DNA of 64,000 bases, from the NCBI GenBank assembly GCA_035578175.1, contig JAQMRL010000003.1, positions 83,587,969 to 83,651,968 of the forward strand, in the 5' to 3' direction. The notes under the pieces are model-generated. The model had not been told where the DNA came from. It saw nothing but the letters and a program-made list of their open reading frames with translations, and did not search any database. This stretch comes from Catonia carolina. Its lineage: Eukaryota > Arthropoda > Insecta > Hemiptera > Achilidae. Shown here one piece after another: positions 20,588 to 31,170 of this stretch. How positions within the stretch are numbered: the first letter of the stretch is position 1; every line of letters begins with the position of its first letter. The translations under genes were made by a program, and so were the position numbers.

Positions 20588-21565
20588 TATTTTTACTTTC
20601 TCTTGCCTATATGAATATGTAGGAAGGAAAGTATTGTTTTCATGTCGATTTTCCGAAATCGAGTTTTCACCGGATCTACACGTTTTCAGACCCCCTGAAC
20701 CCAAAAACATGTTTTTAGCGATTGGTGTGTGTGTGTGTGTGTGTACAAAATATCTCAAGAAAGGAACATCGTACGAACTTGAAACTTGAAACTTAAGTTA
20801 CATACCACTACCGGACCCGACACGAACATTTTCATCAAAATCGGTTAACCGGAAGTAGTAGTTTACTCGTGTAATTTTACACTTTTTTGCGATTTTCTTA
20901 AAAACTGGCCCTACGATTTTTTTTAAATCGCCTCATTAACTTAATTTTTTATGCTCTACGAGATAGGGTAGGCGCCATGTTTGCTGAAATTCTTTCTGAG
21001 GCTGATTTCACGTAAAAAATTGTTTTTTTAAGATTGCGGCTTTATTATGCATTTCAGCACAAAAATGTATATAATAAATGTTGTAGAGAATTTTAAGTCC
21101 TACAACTTTTATTTCAAGCATTTTTTGTATAACGCTTAGTTTAGCAGTAATTAGCGATTTTCTGTTTTTTCTCACGAAAACGTGTGAAAAATCGATTTTT
21201 TTAACATTTCGGCCTTAGTTTTTTTCGGCCATTTTACGACAAAAGTGTATGAAACCAAATTTATAGAAAATTAAAAGATCTACAACTTTTATTTAAAGCA
21301 TTTTTCTCTACAGAGCCTAGTTTTAGCGTGAAAGAGTGGTTTTCCGTATTTCTAAGCCAAACTGAGGTCGATTTTCATTTTGCGTCTTTCGCTCATGATT
21401 AAAATAAGGTTATGTTTCTTGAGGTTAGTTTTTTGTTTATTTCTAATATTTTATTACTAATTAAAAAATAAATATCTGTAATGTTTTAATAAAAAATAAA
21501 TATCTGTTAATTATTTGTATTGGTAAGAGAAAGTTGTGTGAGTGTTTCACACCAGATTTTTGCTG
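20588..21565 (+). repeat. Family B repeat, full length
   Basis: It starts TTTTTACTTTCTCTTGCC and ends AAGTTGTGTGAGTGTTTCAC plus CAGATTTTT. It holds a GT tract (20725-20745), the GGTTAACCGGAAGTAGTAG block and both internal modules (about 21025-21170 and 21215-21350). Confidence 0.9.
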
Positions 21566-21705
21566 TACTTTTCTAAATTACAATCTCTGTAAGTACTACT
21601 TCATACACTTCAATATTTTTACCTTATCATTATTATACAAAGTACGTAAAACGACAAAATTTAACATGAAATAATTCAACATCCGAATTTTTATTTTAGT
21701 TCAGC

Positions 21706-22052
21706 AACTTTTTACTTCCTCTTGCCTATATGAATATATAGGAAAGAAAAGTATTGTTTCATGACGATTTTTCGAAATCGAGTTTTCACCGGATCTACAC
21801 GTTTTCAGACCCCCTGAACCCAAAAAAACATGTTTTTAGCGATTGCTCTGTGTGTATAGAGAATATCTCAAGAACGGAATTTCGTACGAACTTGAAACTT
21901 GAAACTTAAGTTACATACCACTACTGGACCCGACACGAACATTTTCATCAAAATCGATCAACCGAAAGTAGTATTTATTAGTGTAATTTTTCACTTTTTT
22001 TCGATTTTCTCAAAAACTGGTATACGATTTTTTAAAAAATCTCCTGGTTTAA
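21706..22052 (+). repeat. Family B, 5' third only
   Basis: A second copy lies 140 bases downstream in the same orientation, from TTTTTACTTCCTCTTGCC to the ACGATTTTTTAAAAAATC block. The frame at 21899-22096 is this repeat read as protein. Confidence 0.85.
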
Positions 22053-22290
22053 AACTATGGGTGCCTGACATCCTTTTTGTGTCCAGTGAGATATGAAGAT
22101 TTTCTGTCAAACAAAAAGCTCAGCTGCATGATCACATTAATCCAGAATCAATTCAACTTCTCAATAATGTAAATGTTCTTAGAAGGCTTAAGAGGTAGAC
22201 ACCCTTTGAACTATCGTAACAGTGCAGTGTGACGCGCGAAAAGTATTGAATATTTATGTATTATTTATAATATTTATATATTTTAAAGCA

Positions 22291-23130
22291 CCAAGATTTT
22301 GATGATTTTGACTGGCAGCTTGATAGTTTTTTAAAAATCTTTTATTAAAACTGGTTGAAGAGACCAATCATTAATTTTTCGTTCGTATTATCTTAAAACT
22401 TGATGCTTAACATTCCATCCATCAATGTTCTAAAACTTAACTTTAAAATATATCTTCTTCTTCTTCTGCCTTTCAAGGATTAAGCATCTCTGCCTGTTCC
22501 AAACCTATCAAATCTACCTATCTCTTTCTCGGGCGTCCTCGTTCGCTCATATTTTAATAGCACCAGCAAAACCACGAGGGTGAGATTTTATAAACATTAG
22601 CAGTGCCGACTCCACTCTATGGCAATGAAACTTGGGTGCTATCAAAGGGAGAGGAGAGTAGATTGCAAGCAAATGAAATTTCTTCAACATACATATGGGT
22701 TAAGTAGAGAAGATCGTTACAGGAATACCGAGATAAGGAAAGAACTCAACATCTTCTCTATAAACAACAAGGTATCCCGGAACAGAATGCAGTGGTTAGA
22801 GCATGTAAAGAGAATGCGGGAGGATAGGATACCTAAGCAGACACTGGGTTATAAGCCGGAGGGCAGTACGAGGACGCCCGAGAAAGAGATGGGCAGATTT
22901 GAAAGATTCGGAACAGGCAGAGATGCCTAATCTTTAAAAGGCAGAAGAAGAAGAAGAAGAAGATATATTTTAAAGTTAAGTTTTAGAACATCGATGGATG
23001 GAATTAATCACTTAAGCATCAAGTTTTAAGATAATACGAACGAAAAATTAATGATTAGTCTCTTCAACCAGTTTTAATAAAAAAAATTAAAAAACTATCA
23101 AGCTGTTCGTCAAAATCATCAAAATCTTGG
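22291..23130. repeat. Long inverted repeat (about 255-bp arms, 327-bp spacer)
   Basis: The left arm 22291-22541 and right arm 22869-23130 are inverse complements, about 90% alike by eye. The arms contain CCAAGATTTTGATGATTTTG, CGTTCGTATTATCTTAAAAC, the LINE 3' end with its AAG tail, and CTCTTTCTCGGGCGTCCTCG. The arms run past the LINE into ordinary flanking DNA, so the locus itself was duplicated in inverse orientation; this is not just two LINE insertions. Transcription across it would give a hairpin RNA with a stem of about 250 bp. Confidence 0.85.
22558..22965 (+). pseudogene. LINE C-terminal remnant inside the inverted repeat
   Basis: From 22575 the frame reads VRFYK.LAVPTLLYGNETW, and the open frame 22619-22930 continues with QMKFLQHTYGLSREDRYRN, EIRKELNIF and QWLEHVKRMREDRIP, followed by GGAACAGGCAGAGATGCCTA and an AAG tail. 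This is the same C-terminal type as the LINE at 12469-13073. There is no catalytic domain. The 3' hairpin here is AGGCA-GAGA-TGCCT. Confidence 0.75.
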
Positions 23131-23911
23131 CAATTCAAGTAACTGAAAGTTCTGACATGCGCAATAACCGAGTATTAATCAGACCTTTGATCATACAAGA
23201 ACCTTTACTACAAAAGCCATCACAGAAGGGGTCTTCTTTGATCAATTAAACCTAAAAAAATTACAGCGTAAAATGAAACCGGGAAATTTTGGAAACAAGT
23301 TTATTTTAATACATCCTCTTGAGTTTAATAACTTTTATGAATAAAGAAACTAGTGATTAATAAATATATTTATGTTTATAGCTATAACACATTAAGTGAA
23401 AGTGCTGGGGGTGTCAGACAAATTTTTTTCATTATTTGGGAAAGTTTCCAATCACTTTTTACTGGATATTGGAAACGGATTTTAATAGGTTATTTTTATA
23501 GTTAAGTAACAGTCTATAGCCTGGTAAGAAATAAATTGTGTTATGTCGAAGCGACATGTACTAGATTAATTTAACCTCGTCATTTCTCTACATTTGTTGT
23601 TTATACTACCTATATTATCCTAAAGATAATATCACCTACTATCACATGATCAATTCACCGTTAGTACGCTTTCAATAAAGATACATGTTAATCCTTTTAA
23701 TACAACACTACATTTATTATAAAACATTAAGCCGAAATCATGTCAGTTATATGTAATGTTACTACAAGTTGATATAAATTTATAATTTTAACTTAATTAA
23801 ATCTTCCCTTATGACATAAATTCGAGCGTACAATAAAACCTCACTGATACGGATACCAATAATAATTTTTAATTCTCGCTATTACTGTCAAAAATTTCAC
23901 CTCAATACTTA
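23131..23911. other. Spacer, nothing recognised
   Basis: AT-rich, with no family or coding signal. Confidence 0.45.
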
Positions 23912-23960
23912 AAAGTCTGGTGTAAAACACACGACTATCTCTTGCCATTGCTAATAATAA
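23912..23960 (-). repeat. Family B 3'-end fragment
   Basis: Only AGTCTGGTGTAAAACACACG and ACTATCTCTTGCCATTGC remain. Confidence 0.65.
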
Positions 23961-24045
23961 TAATATTATTATATACAATTTTTGTTTTTTTTAATCCCTA
24001 ATATGTTTACTAATATGTTTAATCCCTAATATGTTTAATATGTTT

Positions 24046-24484
24046 GGGTGATATGGGTGTGTGGGAGCAGTAGTACCTTTCGAGCACAACCGGCCATGTC
24101 TTTTTTAAGGACAGGTTGTGCAGACTGGTCTGCACCACACACTTGACTCTCACTTGTTAGCTCCAAGAGCTATCACCCGGGCAACGGTGTTGGTCCACCG
24201 GCTAAACCATGTGAGGGGGCCTGCTGCCTTGCAGGTTTGATAGGGGACTATAGAAGGCTAAGGGAGTAAACCCCAACAGAAAATCATGACCGAAGACTGT
24301 TGGTATAAACGGTCAACTCATTGCTGATTAGCACTGAGCCAGGGCACTTATTTGTCCTAGGGTTGTGAAATCGGCCCTGTAGGCGGAAGAACTACTGTAT
24401 TAGTGAACGGCATAGGAATGCGGAAGACAAGGAGAAACCACCGCATTAAAGATCCTTGAGGATATTCTCTAGTATCACCATGGA
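24046..24484 (+). promoter_or_regulatory. 5' untranslated region of the RTE element
   Basis: About 440 bases, less AT-rich than the surroundings, with CACCCGGGCAACGGTGTTGG and GAGGGGGCCTGCTGCCTTGC. An internal promoter is expected here for a LINE, but no TATA box is seen and none of it could be mapped by eye. Confidence 0.5.
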
Positions 24485-27448
24485 ATGGCTATGTTTAGAA
24501 CAAAATATTCCGGAGTTTCAAGTCTCCCGTGCGGATCTCCGGGGGAGGCGGTTATAAACAGAGTCGATGAAGTTGTGATGTCGGGAAGAAGGAGGAACCA
24601 AATGGAGGTAAACATGAAAATCGGTACGTGGAATGTGAGGTCATTGGCACAGGCGGGGAAAATTCATAATGCTATCCTGGAAATGAGGAGATTGAATATC
24701 AAAGTCATGGGCATAAGCGAAATGCGTTGGCCGGGTACGAGCTGTTGGGATATTGATAATTACAGGGTTTATAATTCAGGAACGTCCGATGGGAGTTTCC
24801 AATATGGAGTTGGAGTTGTAGTCTGCAAGTCAGTTGCAAATAATGTGACAAATTTCATACCTGTGTCAGAACGAGTCATGCTGTTGCAAATGAAAACTGC
24901 TCCCACTCTTTTGAACATAATACAAGTGTATGCTCCAACAATAGACCATACAAATGAGGAATTGGAAAATTTCTATTCACAAGTTTCAGAATTATGGAGT
25001 AAGTTACCAAAACAGGATTTGAATATACTCCTGGGAGATTTCAATTCAAAGATTGGAAAGGGACGTGAAGGCGATTGTATAGGTCCATATGGACTTGGAG
25101 AAAGAAATGAACGAGGTAATCGCTTGAGCATATTTGCGAGAGAGCAAGGTTTGACAATAATGAATACATTCTTTACACTACCACCAAGGAGACTTTATAC
25201 GTGGAAGTCACCGAGAGATTCACCCAGTAAAATTATCAGGAATCAAATCGATTATATACTAATTAATAAGAGATATAGGAACAGCTGCACCAGTGTAAAA
25301 ACATATCCAAGTGCTGATATCCAGTCAGATCATACTCTGTTGGTAGGCAACTTCAGAGTCAGATTGAAGAAACTGTTAAAGAAACATAAACCTAGTTATG
25401 ATATGAGCAAACTGAATGATCGGATGTTGAAGGATAGAGTAAAGGATAGGATGAGGGAAGACATTGAATTGATTGCCAGTATGGGGAATGTCGAGGAGGA
25501 AGTGAATGAATTGATCACCATTGTTGGCAGCATAAAAGAGGAATTTCTAAAGCCAGATATCAAAAGGAGAAAAACTTGGATGACGAATGAAATTCTTGAA
25601 ATGATGGAGAGAAGGAGACTTTTGAAAAATCATCCAGAGGACTATAGTGAGTTGAACAGAATTATCAGAAGGAAGGTGAGAGAAGCTAAGGAGAATGAAA
25701 TGGGTGAGAAGTGTAAGGAAATAGAGACACTCCAATCACGTCATGATAATTTCAACATATTTCATAAAATCAATGACTTTACTGGCAGAAATAGGAGGAG
25801 ACCTGTGAACAGACTGGTGGATGAAAATGGAATAATTATTGTTGACAAAGATAGAATCAAGTGTACTTGGAAAAATCATATAGAAAAGTTATTCAATGAC
25901 AACAGAATGGAACCTCCCAATATAAACTGTGAAACAGGACCAAAAATTTTGATTGATGAAGTTGAAGATGTAATGAAAAACATCAAGGTCGGTAAAGCAT
26001 CGGGCCCAGATAGTATAGAATCGGAATTCCTGAAGCTTCTTGATGAAGAAAATATAACATGGCTAACATCTTTGTTTAATCGGGTGTATGACAATGGAAA
26101 TATTCCAGGAAAATGGCTGAAGTCAGAGTTTATTCTCTTGCCTAAAAAAGCAGGGGCTAAAAAGTGCGGTGAATACAGGACAATAAGTCTCATGAGCCAT
26201 CTCTTGAAAGTATTTCTGAAAATAATCCACAAAAGGATTTATAAACTCTGTGAAGAACACTTGTCTGATACACAATTCGGGTTTAGAAACTCAGTTGGAA
26301 CAAGGGAGGCTTTATTCTCTATCCAAATGTTGTTCCAAAGATGCAGAGATGTGAACAAGGATGTATATGCATGTTTTGTGGACTATCAAATGGCATTTGA
26401 TAGAGTCCAACATCAGAAGTTGATAGAGATTTTGAAGAATTGTGGGATCGATGATAAAGATTTAAGAATCATAATCAACTTATACTGGAATCAGTCAGCA
26501 TCTGTGAAACTGGAAGATGATAATATAGACAACATAAAAATTTTAAGAGGAGTCCGACAGGGCTGTGTGCTGTCTCCATTGCTGTTTAACATTTATTCTG
26601 AGCACATCTTCAGTAAAGCCTTGGGAAATATGGAAATGGGTATTTCTGTGAATGGAGAGAGACTAAACAATGTGAGATATGCTGATGACACAGTAATTTT
26701 TGCAGAAAGTTTGGAGGATTTGCAAATTCTGTTGGATAGAGTGTCAGAGTGTAGTAAAAGGCAGGGTCTGGATATCAACATTGGTAAAACGAAATTGATG
26801 GTCATAAGTAAAAATGAAGTCCCCAGATGTCATCTTTTATTAAATGGACAGAATGTTGAACTTGTAGATAGGTATACATACCTTGGTACTGCTCTGAATA
26901 GCCGGTGGGATTGTTCACAGGAGATTAAGATCCGTATAGAAAAGGCTAGAGCTGTATTTATCAAAATGAGCTCCTTGTTTAAAAGCCACGATTTGACAAT
27001 GGAATCAAAAATGAGATTTCTCAAATGCTATGTGTTCCCTGTTCTTTTGTATGGAGCTGAATCATGGACATTGACAGTTTCAATGGAACGAAAAGTGGAG
27101 GCATTCGAAATGTGGCTATATCGAAGAATTTTGAGAGTATCTTGGGTGGACAATGTCACGAATTATGAGATTCTGGGAAGAATAGAAAAAGAAAAAGAAA
27201 TTCTCAATGCCATAAAAGTAAGGAAACTCCAATACCTGGGACACATTATGAGAAATAACAACAGATATAAAATATTGCAGCTCATAATTCAAGGAAAGAT
27301 ATGTGGCAGAAGAGGTCCTGGAAGAAGGAGAATATCGTGGATCCAGAACCTAAGGATTTGGTTCTCCGTGAATACAGCTCAATTGTTCAGGGCAGCAGTC
27401 AACAGAGTCATCATAGCCAGAATGGTTGCCAACATCCGGAACGGATAG
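24485..27448 (+). CDS. RTE-type endonuclease/reverse transcriptase, 987 aa
   Basis: This is the single polyprotein that copies the element by target-primed reverse transcription: the endonuclease nicks DNA and the RT copies its own RNA at the nick. An apurinic-type endonuclease spans residues about 44-290, with GTWNVRSL (Asn50), GISEMRW (Glu79), LLGDFNSKIG (Asp185, Asn187) and SDHTLL (Asp282, His283). The RT lies at about 500-770, with FVDYQMAFDRV, RGVRQGCVLSPLLFN and the catalytic YADD at 732-735. The C-terminus has LLYGAESWTLT, YRRILRVSWVDNVTN and a basic GRRGPGRRRISW stretch, the RTE/BovB pattern. The length is normal for RTE and no stop or shift is visible. The ATG at 24485 is the first in frame; a second in-frame ATG at 24491 is possible. 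Translation probably uses the LINE mRNA itself. Confidence 0.92.
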   Translation: MAMFRTKYSGVSSLPCGSPGEAVINRVDEVVMSGRRRNQMEVNMKIGTWNVRSLAQAGKIHNAILEMRRLNIKVMGISEMRWPGTSCWDIDNYRVYNSGTSDGSFQYGVGVVVCKSVANNVTNFIPVSERVMLLQMKTAPTLLNIIQVYAPTIDHTNEELENFYSQVSELWSKLPKQDLNILLGDFNSKIGKGREGDCIGPYGLGERNERGNRLSIFAREQGLTIMNTFFTLPPRRLYTWKSPRDSPSKIIRNQIDYILINKRYRNSCTSVKTYPSADIQSDHTLLVGNFRVRLKKLLKKHKPSYDMSKLNDRMLKDRVKDRMREDIELIASMGNVEEEVNELITIVGSIKEEFLKPDIKRRKTWMTNEILEMMERRRLLKNHPEDYSELNRIIRRKVREAKENEMGEKCKEIETLQSRHDNFNIFHKINDFTGRNRRRPVNRLVDENGIIIVDKDRIKCTWKNHIEKLFNDNRMEPPNINCETGPKILIDEVEDVMKNIKVGKASGPDSIESEFLKLLDEENITWLTSLFNRVYDNGNIPGKWLKSEFILLPKKAGAKKCGEYRTISLMSHLLKVFLKIIHKRIYKLCEEHLSDTQFGFRNSVGTREALFSIQMLFQRCRDVNKDVYACFVDYQMAFDRVQHQKLIEILKNCGIDDKDLRIIINLYWNQSASVKLEDDNIDNIKILRGVRQGCVLSPLLFNIYSEHIFSKALGNMEMGISVNGERLNNVRYADDTVIFAESLEDLQILLDRVSECSKRQGLDINIGKTKLMVISKNEVPRCHLLLNGQNVELVDRYTYLGTALNSRWDCSQEIKIRIEKARAVFIKMSSLFKSHDLTMESKMRFLKCYVFPVLLYGAESWTLTVSMERKVEAFEMWLYRRILRVSWVDNVTNYEILGRIEKEKEILNAIKVRKLQYLGHIMRNNNRYKILQLIIQGKICGRRGPGRRRISWIQNLRIWFSVNTAQLFRAAVNRVIIARMVANIRNG

Positions 27449-27482
27449 GAACCACAAGAAGAAGAAGAAGAAGAATATGTTT

Positions 27483-27728
27483 ACGTTGCAATCTGTTCAA
27501 TTCAGAACAAAAAGCAACCCCTTGACCCAATGAGATGAGAATGATGTGTATGATGTGTAAATGAGGTGTAGTCTTGTACAGACACAGGTCGACCATTCCT
27601 GAGAGAGTATTGTTAATTGAACCCCAACCATCAAAGTACACCGGTAACCACTGTCTAGCATTCAAATCCGTATAAAAGTAACTACCTTTACTAGGATTTG
27701 AACCAGGAACCAGGAACCTTCGTCGAAT
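27483..27728 (-). repeat. SINE E, 5'-truncated
   Basis: It runs from CGTTGCAATCTGTTCAATTC to the B box GGATTTGAACCAGGAACC, in inverted orientation. CAGGAAC is repeated at the end and an AAT run (27727-27754) follows. The A box and palindrome are missing. Confidence 0.8.
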
Positions 27729-28176
27729 AATAATAATAATAATAATAATAATATCTCACCACATAATTATATTAAAACATTAACTAAAATATCATATACA
27801 ATCGATCTACGAGCAAGAACTGGGGAAACTTTTCCAAGTCTTAAAATAACTGTTTTTAGTTTTTACTTTTATCTTTGCGATAGTTTACCTGTTTCTTTAT
27901 GCTCATTTATTAAATTAATTTCCATAAAGTTAAAATATTTACATTGTTTTAGTTAAAATATATTATTGTAAAGTAGTTATAGTTATAAAATAAAAATTAT
28001 TTATGTGTATATATATATATATATTTTCTCTCTATTACAAATATTATACAAATATAATCTTAGTTTTTTTTTTAAATTTCTATGTTATTAAAATAAAAAT
28101 ATAATATTGATATTTTATGTAAAATGTAACTGAATTTATCATTTATTTTATGTTTTTTTAAATTCTTTTTAACGCA
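27729..28176. other. AT-rich spacer with AAT and AT microsatellites
   Basis: AAT units lie at 27727-27754 and AT units near 28006-28024. Nothing else was recognised. Confidence 0.6.
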
Positions 28177-28190
28177 ATCTTTGTAACCTA

Positions 28191-28221
<31 letters not shown>

Positions 28222-28493
28222 AATAATTACTATACACAATCAGTAAGAAGTTACTATAAGTGAATAACATAATACAAAATAACATGAAGGAGAGGGCTTC
28301 CATTAAAGCCCTTCCATAAAACAAAGCAACTAAAAATACATTGTATACAATTTAACTATTTTTTCCATTCTTAATTAATTGTTTTTAAGAGTCATAAAAC
28401 ATTTTAACCTGTTAGTTATTTATGTAAATTATTTTTTAATTTTTTTGTTTAATTATTTTAGTGTGTTATTTTCTTTATTTAGTTTTTGTCTCT

Positions 28494-31170
28494 TTATAAT
28501 CTGTCACGGAGATCCAAAACATGATGCCGTTTCAAACGTCTGGTGGTTTCACTATTGTCTAATAAATTCAAAGCCAAATGATTTATATGCGATGACAATT
28601 TTACGTGATATTTTTCGCTGAGCCTTCTTATTTCTTCTTTAACAAATGGAATGTTTAAGTACTCGTGCACTTCAGTGTTTCTTGCATACCAAGGAGCATT
28701 TATCAAATTTCTTAATACTTTATTCTGAAACCTTTGAATAATTATTACTGTTACTAGCAGTCCCCCATAGTTGAAGGCCGTATTTCCAGACAGGGCTGAG
28801 CATAGCTTTGTACACTGCTATTTTGTTTTCCAATGAGAGAGATGACTTTCTGCCTAGCAACCAATACAGTTTATTAAATTTCACATCTAATTCTTTGCGT
28901 TTCATCGTAATGTGTTTCTTCCATGTTAATCTTTTGTCTAGGTGTAAACCTAAATATTTAACATCACTTTCTTGAGGCAATATTTCATCCAGTCGCACTG
29001 GAGGACAAACTCTCTGGTTCATGCTGAATGTGACATGACTAGACTTCGTTGTATTCACTTTTATCCGCCACTTCTGAAGCCACAACAAAATATCGTTTAA
29101 TTGGTTCTGGAGTTTATCCGAAGCTGTATGCGGGTCTTCACAACAAGCCAGAATCGCTGTATCATCCGCAAAAGTAGCTGTAATTACACCTTCGGATTCG
29201 GGTACATCGGCAGTAAACAAAGCGTATAGTACTGGTCCAAGAACTGAACCCTGAGGCACTCCAGATTCAATGTTGTAAAAAGATGAAAGCTCCTCTTGAA
29301 ATTTAACTTGAAAAACCTGATGTTCTAAGTATGATTTTAGTAGCAGATAAAAGGGTTGTGGTAAAAACATTTTTAATTTATATAACAGACCACAATGCCA
29401 CACCTTATCAAATGCTTGCATGACGTCCAAAAATGCTGCAGAACAATATTCTTTATTTTCTAAACATACAGTGATCGCATGAACAATCCTATGAACCTGT
29501 TCAGTTGTAGAATGGCCAGTTTGAAAACCAAACTGATGATCTGGTATCAGATTGAATTCGGTTAAAAGAGGTTTCAATCTCGTTAAAAATAATTTTTCAA
29601 ACACTTTAGAAAGGACCGGCAACAGGCTAATAGGTCTATACGATGTAACATTACTAGCTGGTTTTCCAGGTTTTAGAATCATTATGATCTGAGAGTACTT
29701 CCATTGGGACGGATAATGGGTGGTTCGCAAAATTCCATTGAACAATGAAGCAAGAAATATCAAAGCTTTATTTGGAAGCTGCTGAAGAATTTTTGCAGTA
29801 ATTAAATCATATCCAGGAGCTTTCTTAATATTAAGGCTATAGATGATATTTTTGATTTCTTGTATCGTAAAAGGTTTAATAGGCAGGCTCATCGGAAGAG
29901 GTGAGTTTAGAAATTCCAAAATGTCTTGATCGTCGGCGTTTTGCACTCCTGGATGAGGCTTAAAAACTAAAGAAAGGTGTTGTGCAAATAATTCTGCTTT
30001 TTGTTTATTATTTTTCGCCCAGCCACCATTGGCATCCCTGACAGCCGGAATAGTAAGAACAGGTCGGTTTAAGTACTTTGTAGCTTTCCAGAGAGAGTAC
30101 CCATCCCTGTCAGAATTAGACAAATTTTCAAGATGGTCTTTGAAAGTGTCATTTTTAATTTTAAGAAGCAGAAATTTTAGATCACGGGATGCCCTATTTA
30201 ATGCAGTCTTGTCTATTGGATTCCTGCTGGCCTGCCAAACGCGGCGAAGTCTCCGTTTCTCCAGGATCTTGTTTTTTACCTCTCGGGGATAGTTGTAACC
30301 CTCAGGTACAGAAGCACTAACTATAGGAGTTGCTTTCCGAGCTGCTCTCTGAACCAGAATATTAAAGTATTCCGTGGCACTATCAATGTCATCTCCACAT
30401 TTAAGCGGCACATTTAAATAAATAACCTCGTCAATACATTGGCGAAATGCATCCCAATCGGTCCTGTTGTTATAAAGACTAGGAGGTTTTTGTTTCTTTA
30501 TTACATGAGTGCTGATTGTTGCTATCACTGGCGAGTGATCAGATGAACTATCGAAACAAGGTTCAACATCTACATAAAATTTTGACAAGTTTTTACTGAC
30601 GAAAAAATCTAATAAGTCCGGAATTTTATTAACCGCCGTGGGCCAATATGTCGGTTGTCCTGTTGAAAATATATTTAAATTATTAGCATCTGTACAAAGT
30701 TTCAAAGCTCTACCTCGTGGGGTAGTGAGACGGCAACCCCAATTTACATTTTTAGAATTCCAATCGCCTCCTGAAAGAAAACGACAGCCTAATGTTTGAA
30801 AGTAATCATGAAACATGTCTTTATTAATACGATGCCGGGGTGGACAATAGACCGATGATACCATTAAGTCACCGTGCCAATCTTGAATTTGAATGGATGT
30901 TGCCTGAATATGAGGAGTCTTATAATCCGGCATTACACAATGTTTTAATGTATTCTTAATAATTATAGCTGTTCCGCCGTGCGCAGTTCCATCTGGATGT
31001 TGAGTTTCATAAAATGAAAAACCAGATATTTTAAAATAATTTTTATCAGTAAAATGTGTCTCAGATATTAAAACAATATCAAGATTATTCATATTAATAA
31101 AAGTTTGAACTTCCTGGCTGCGATGAGACAAGCCATTTATATTCCAAAGCCCTATTCGCAAACTAATCAT
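28494..31170 (-). pseudogene. Jockey-type ORF2 (endonuclease/RT), one frameshift
   Basis: Codons from 31170 to 28720 form an 816-residue frame. Endonuclease motifs: GLWNINGLS, LISETHF, SVYCPPRH, SGGDWNSKNVNWG and SSDHSPV. RT motifs: KKAPGYDLI, SYRPISLLPVLSKVFEK, QFGFQTGHST, FLDVMQAFDKVWH, SGVPQGSVLGPVLY and the catalytic FADD at residues 667-670. The frame breaks near 28740, at WGTASNSN; another frame then continues IIQRFQNKVLRNLINAPWY and on to 28494, giving the usual Jockey C-terminus. The break lies after all catalytic motifs, so partial function cannot be excluded. The first ATG overlaps the ORF1 stop. Confidence 0.88.

Larger units (their letters stand above)
24046..27473 (+). mobile_element. 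Full-length RTE-type LINE
   Basis: It is flanked by AATATGTTT at 24037-24045 and 27474-27482. It has a 5' untranslated region of about 440 bases (24046-24484), one long ORF, almost no 3' untranslated region, and an AAG tail. A simple-repeat tail without poly(A), a single ORF and a short 3' end are typical of the RTE clade. The left flank contains several AATATGTTT copies, so the 9-bp duplication could be partly chance. With an uninterrupted ORF the copy looks young. It stands against SINE E at 27483. Confidence 0.9.

Noticed and set aside
25547..27024. Minus-strand frames inside the RTE ORF
   Set aside because: They are antisense shadows of an intact coding frame with clear motifs on the plus strand.
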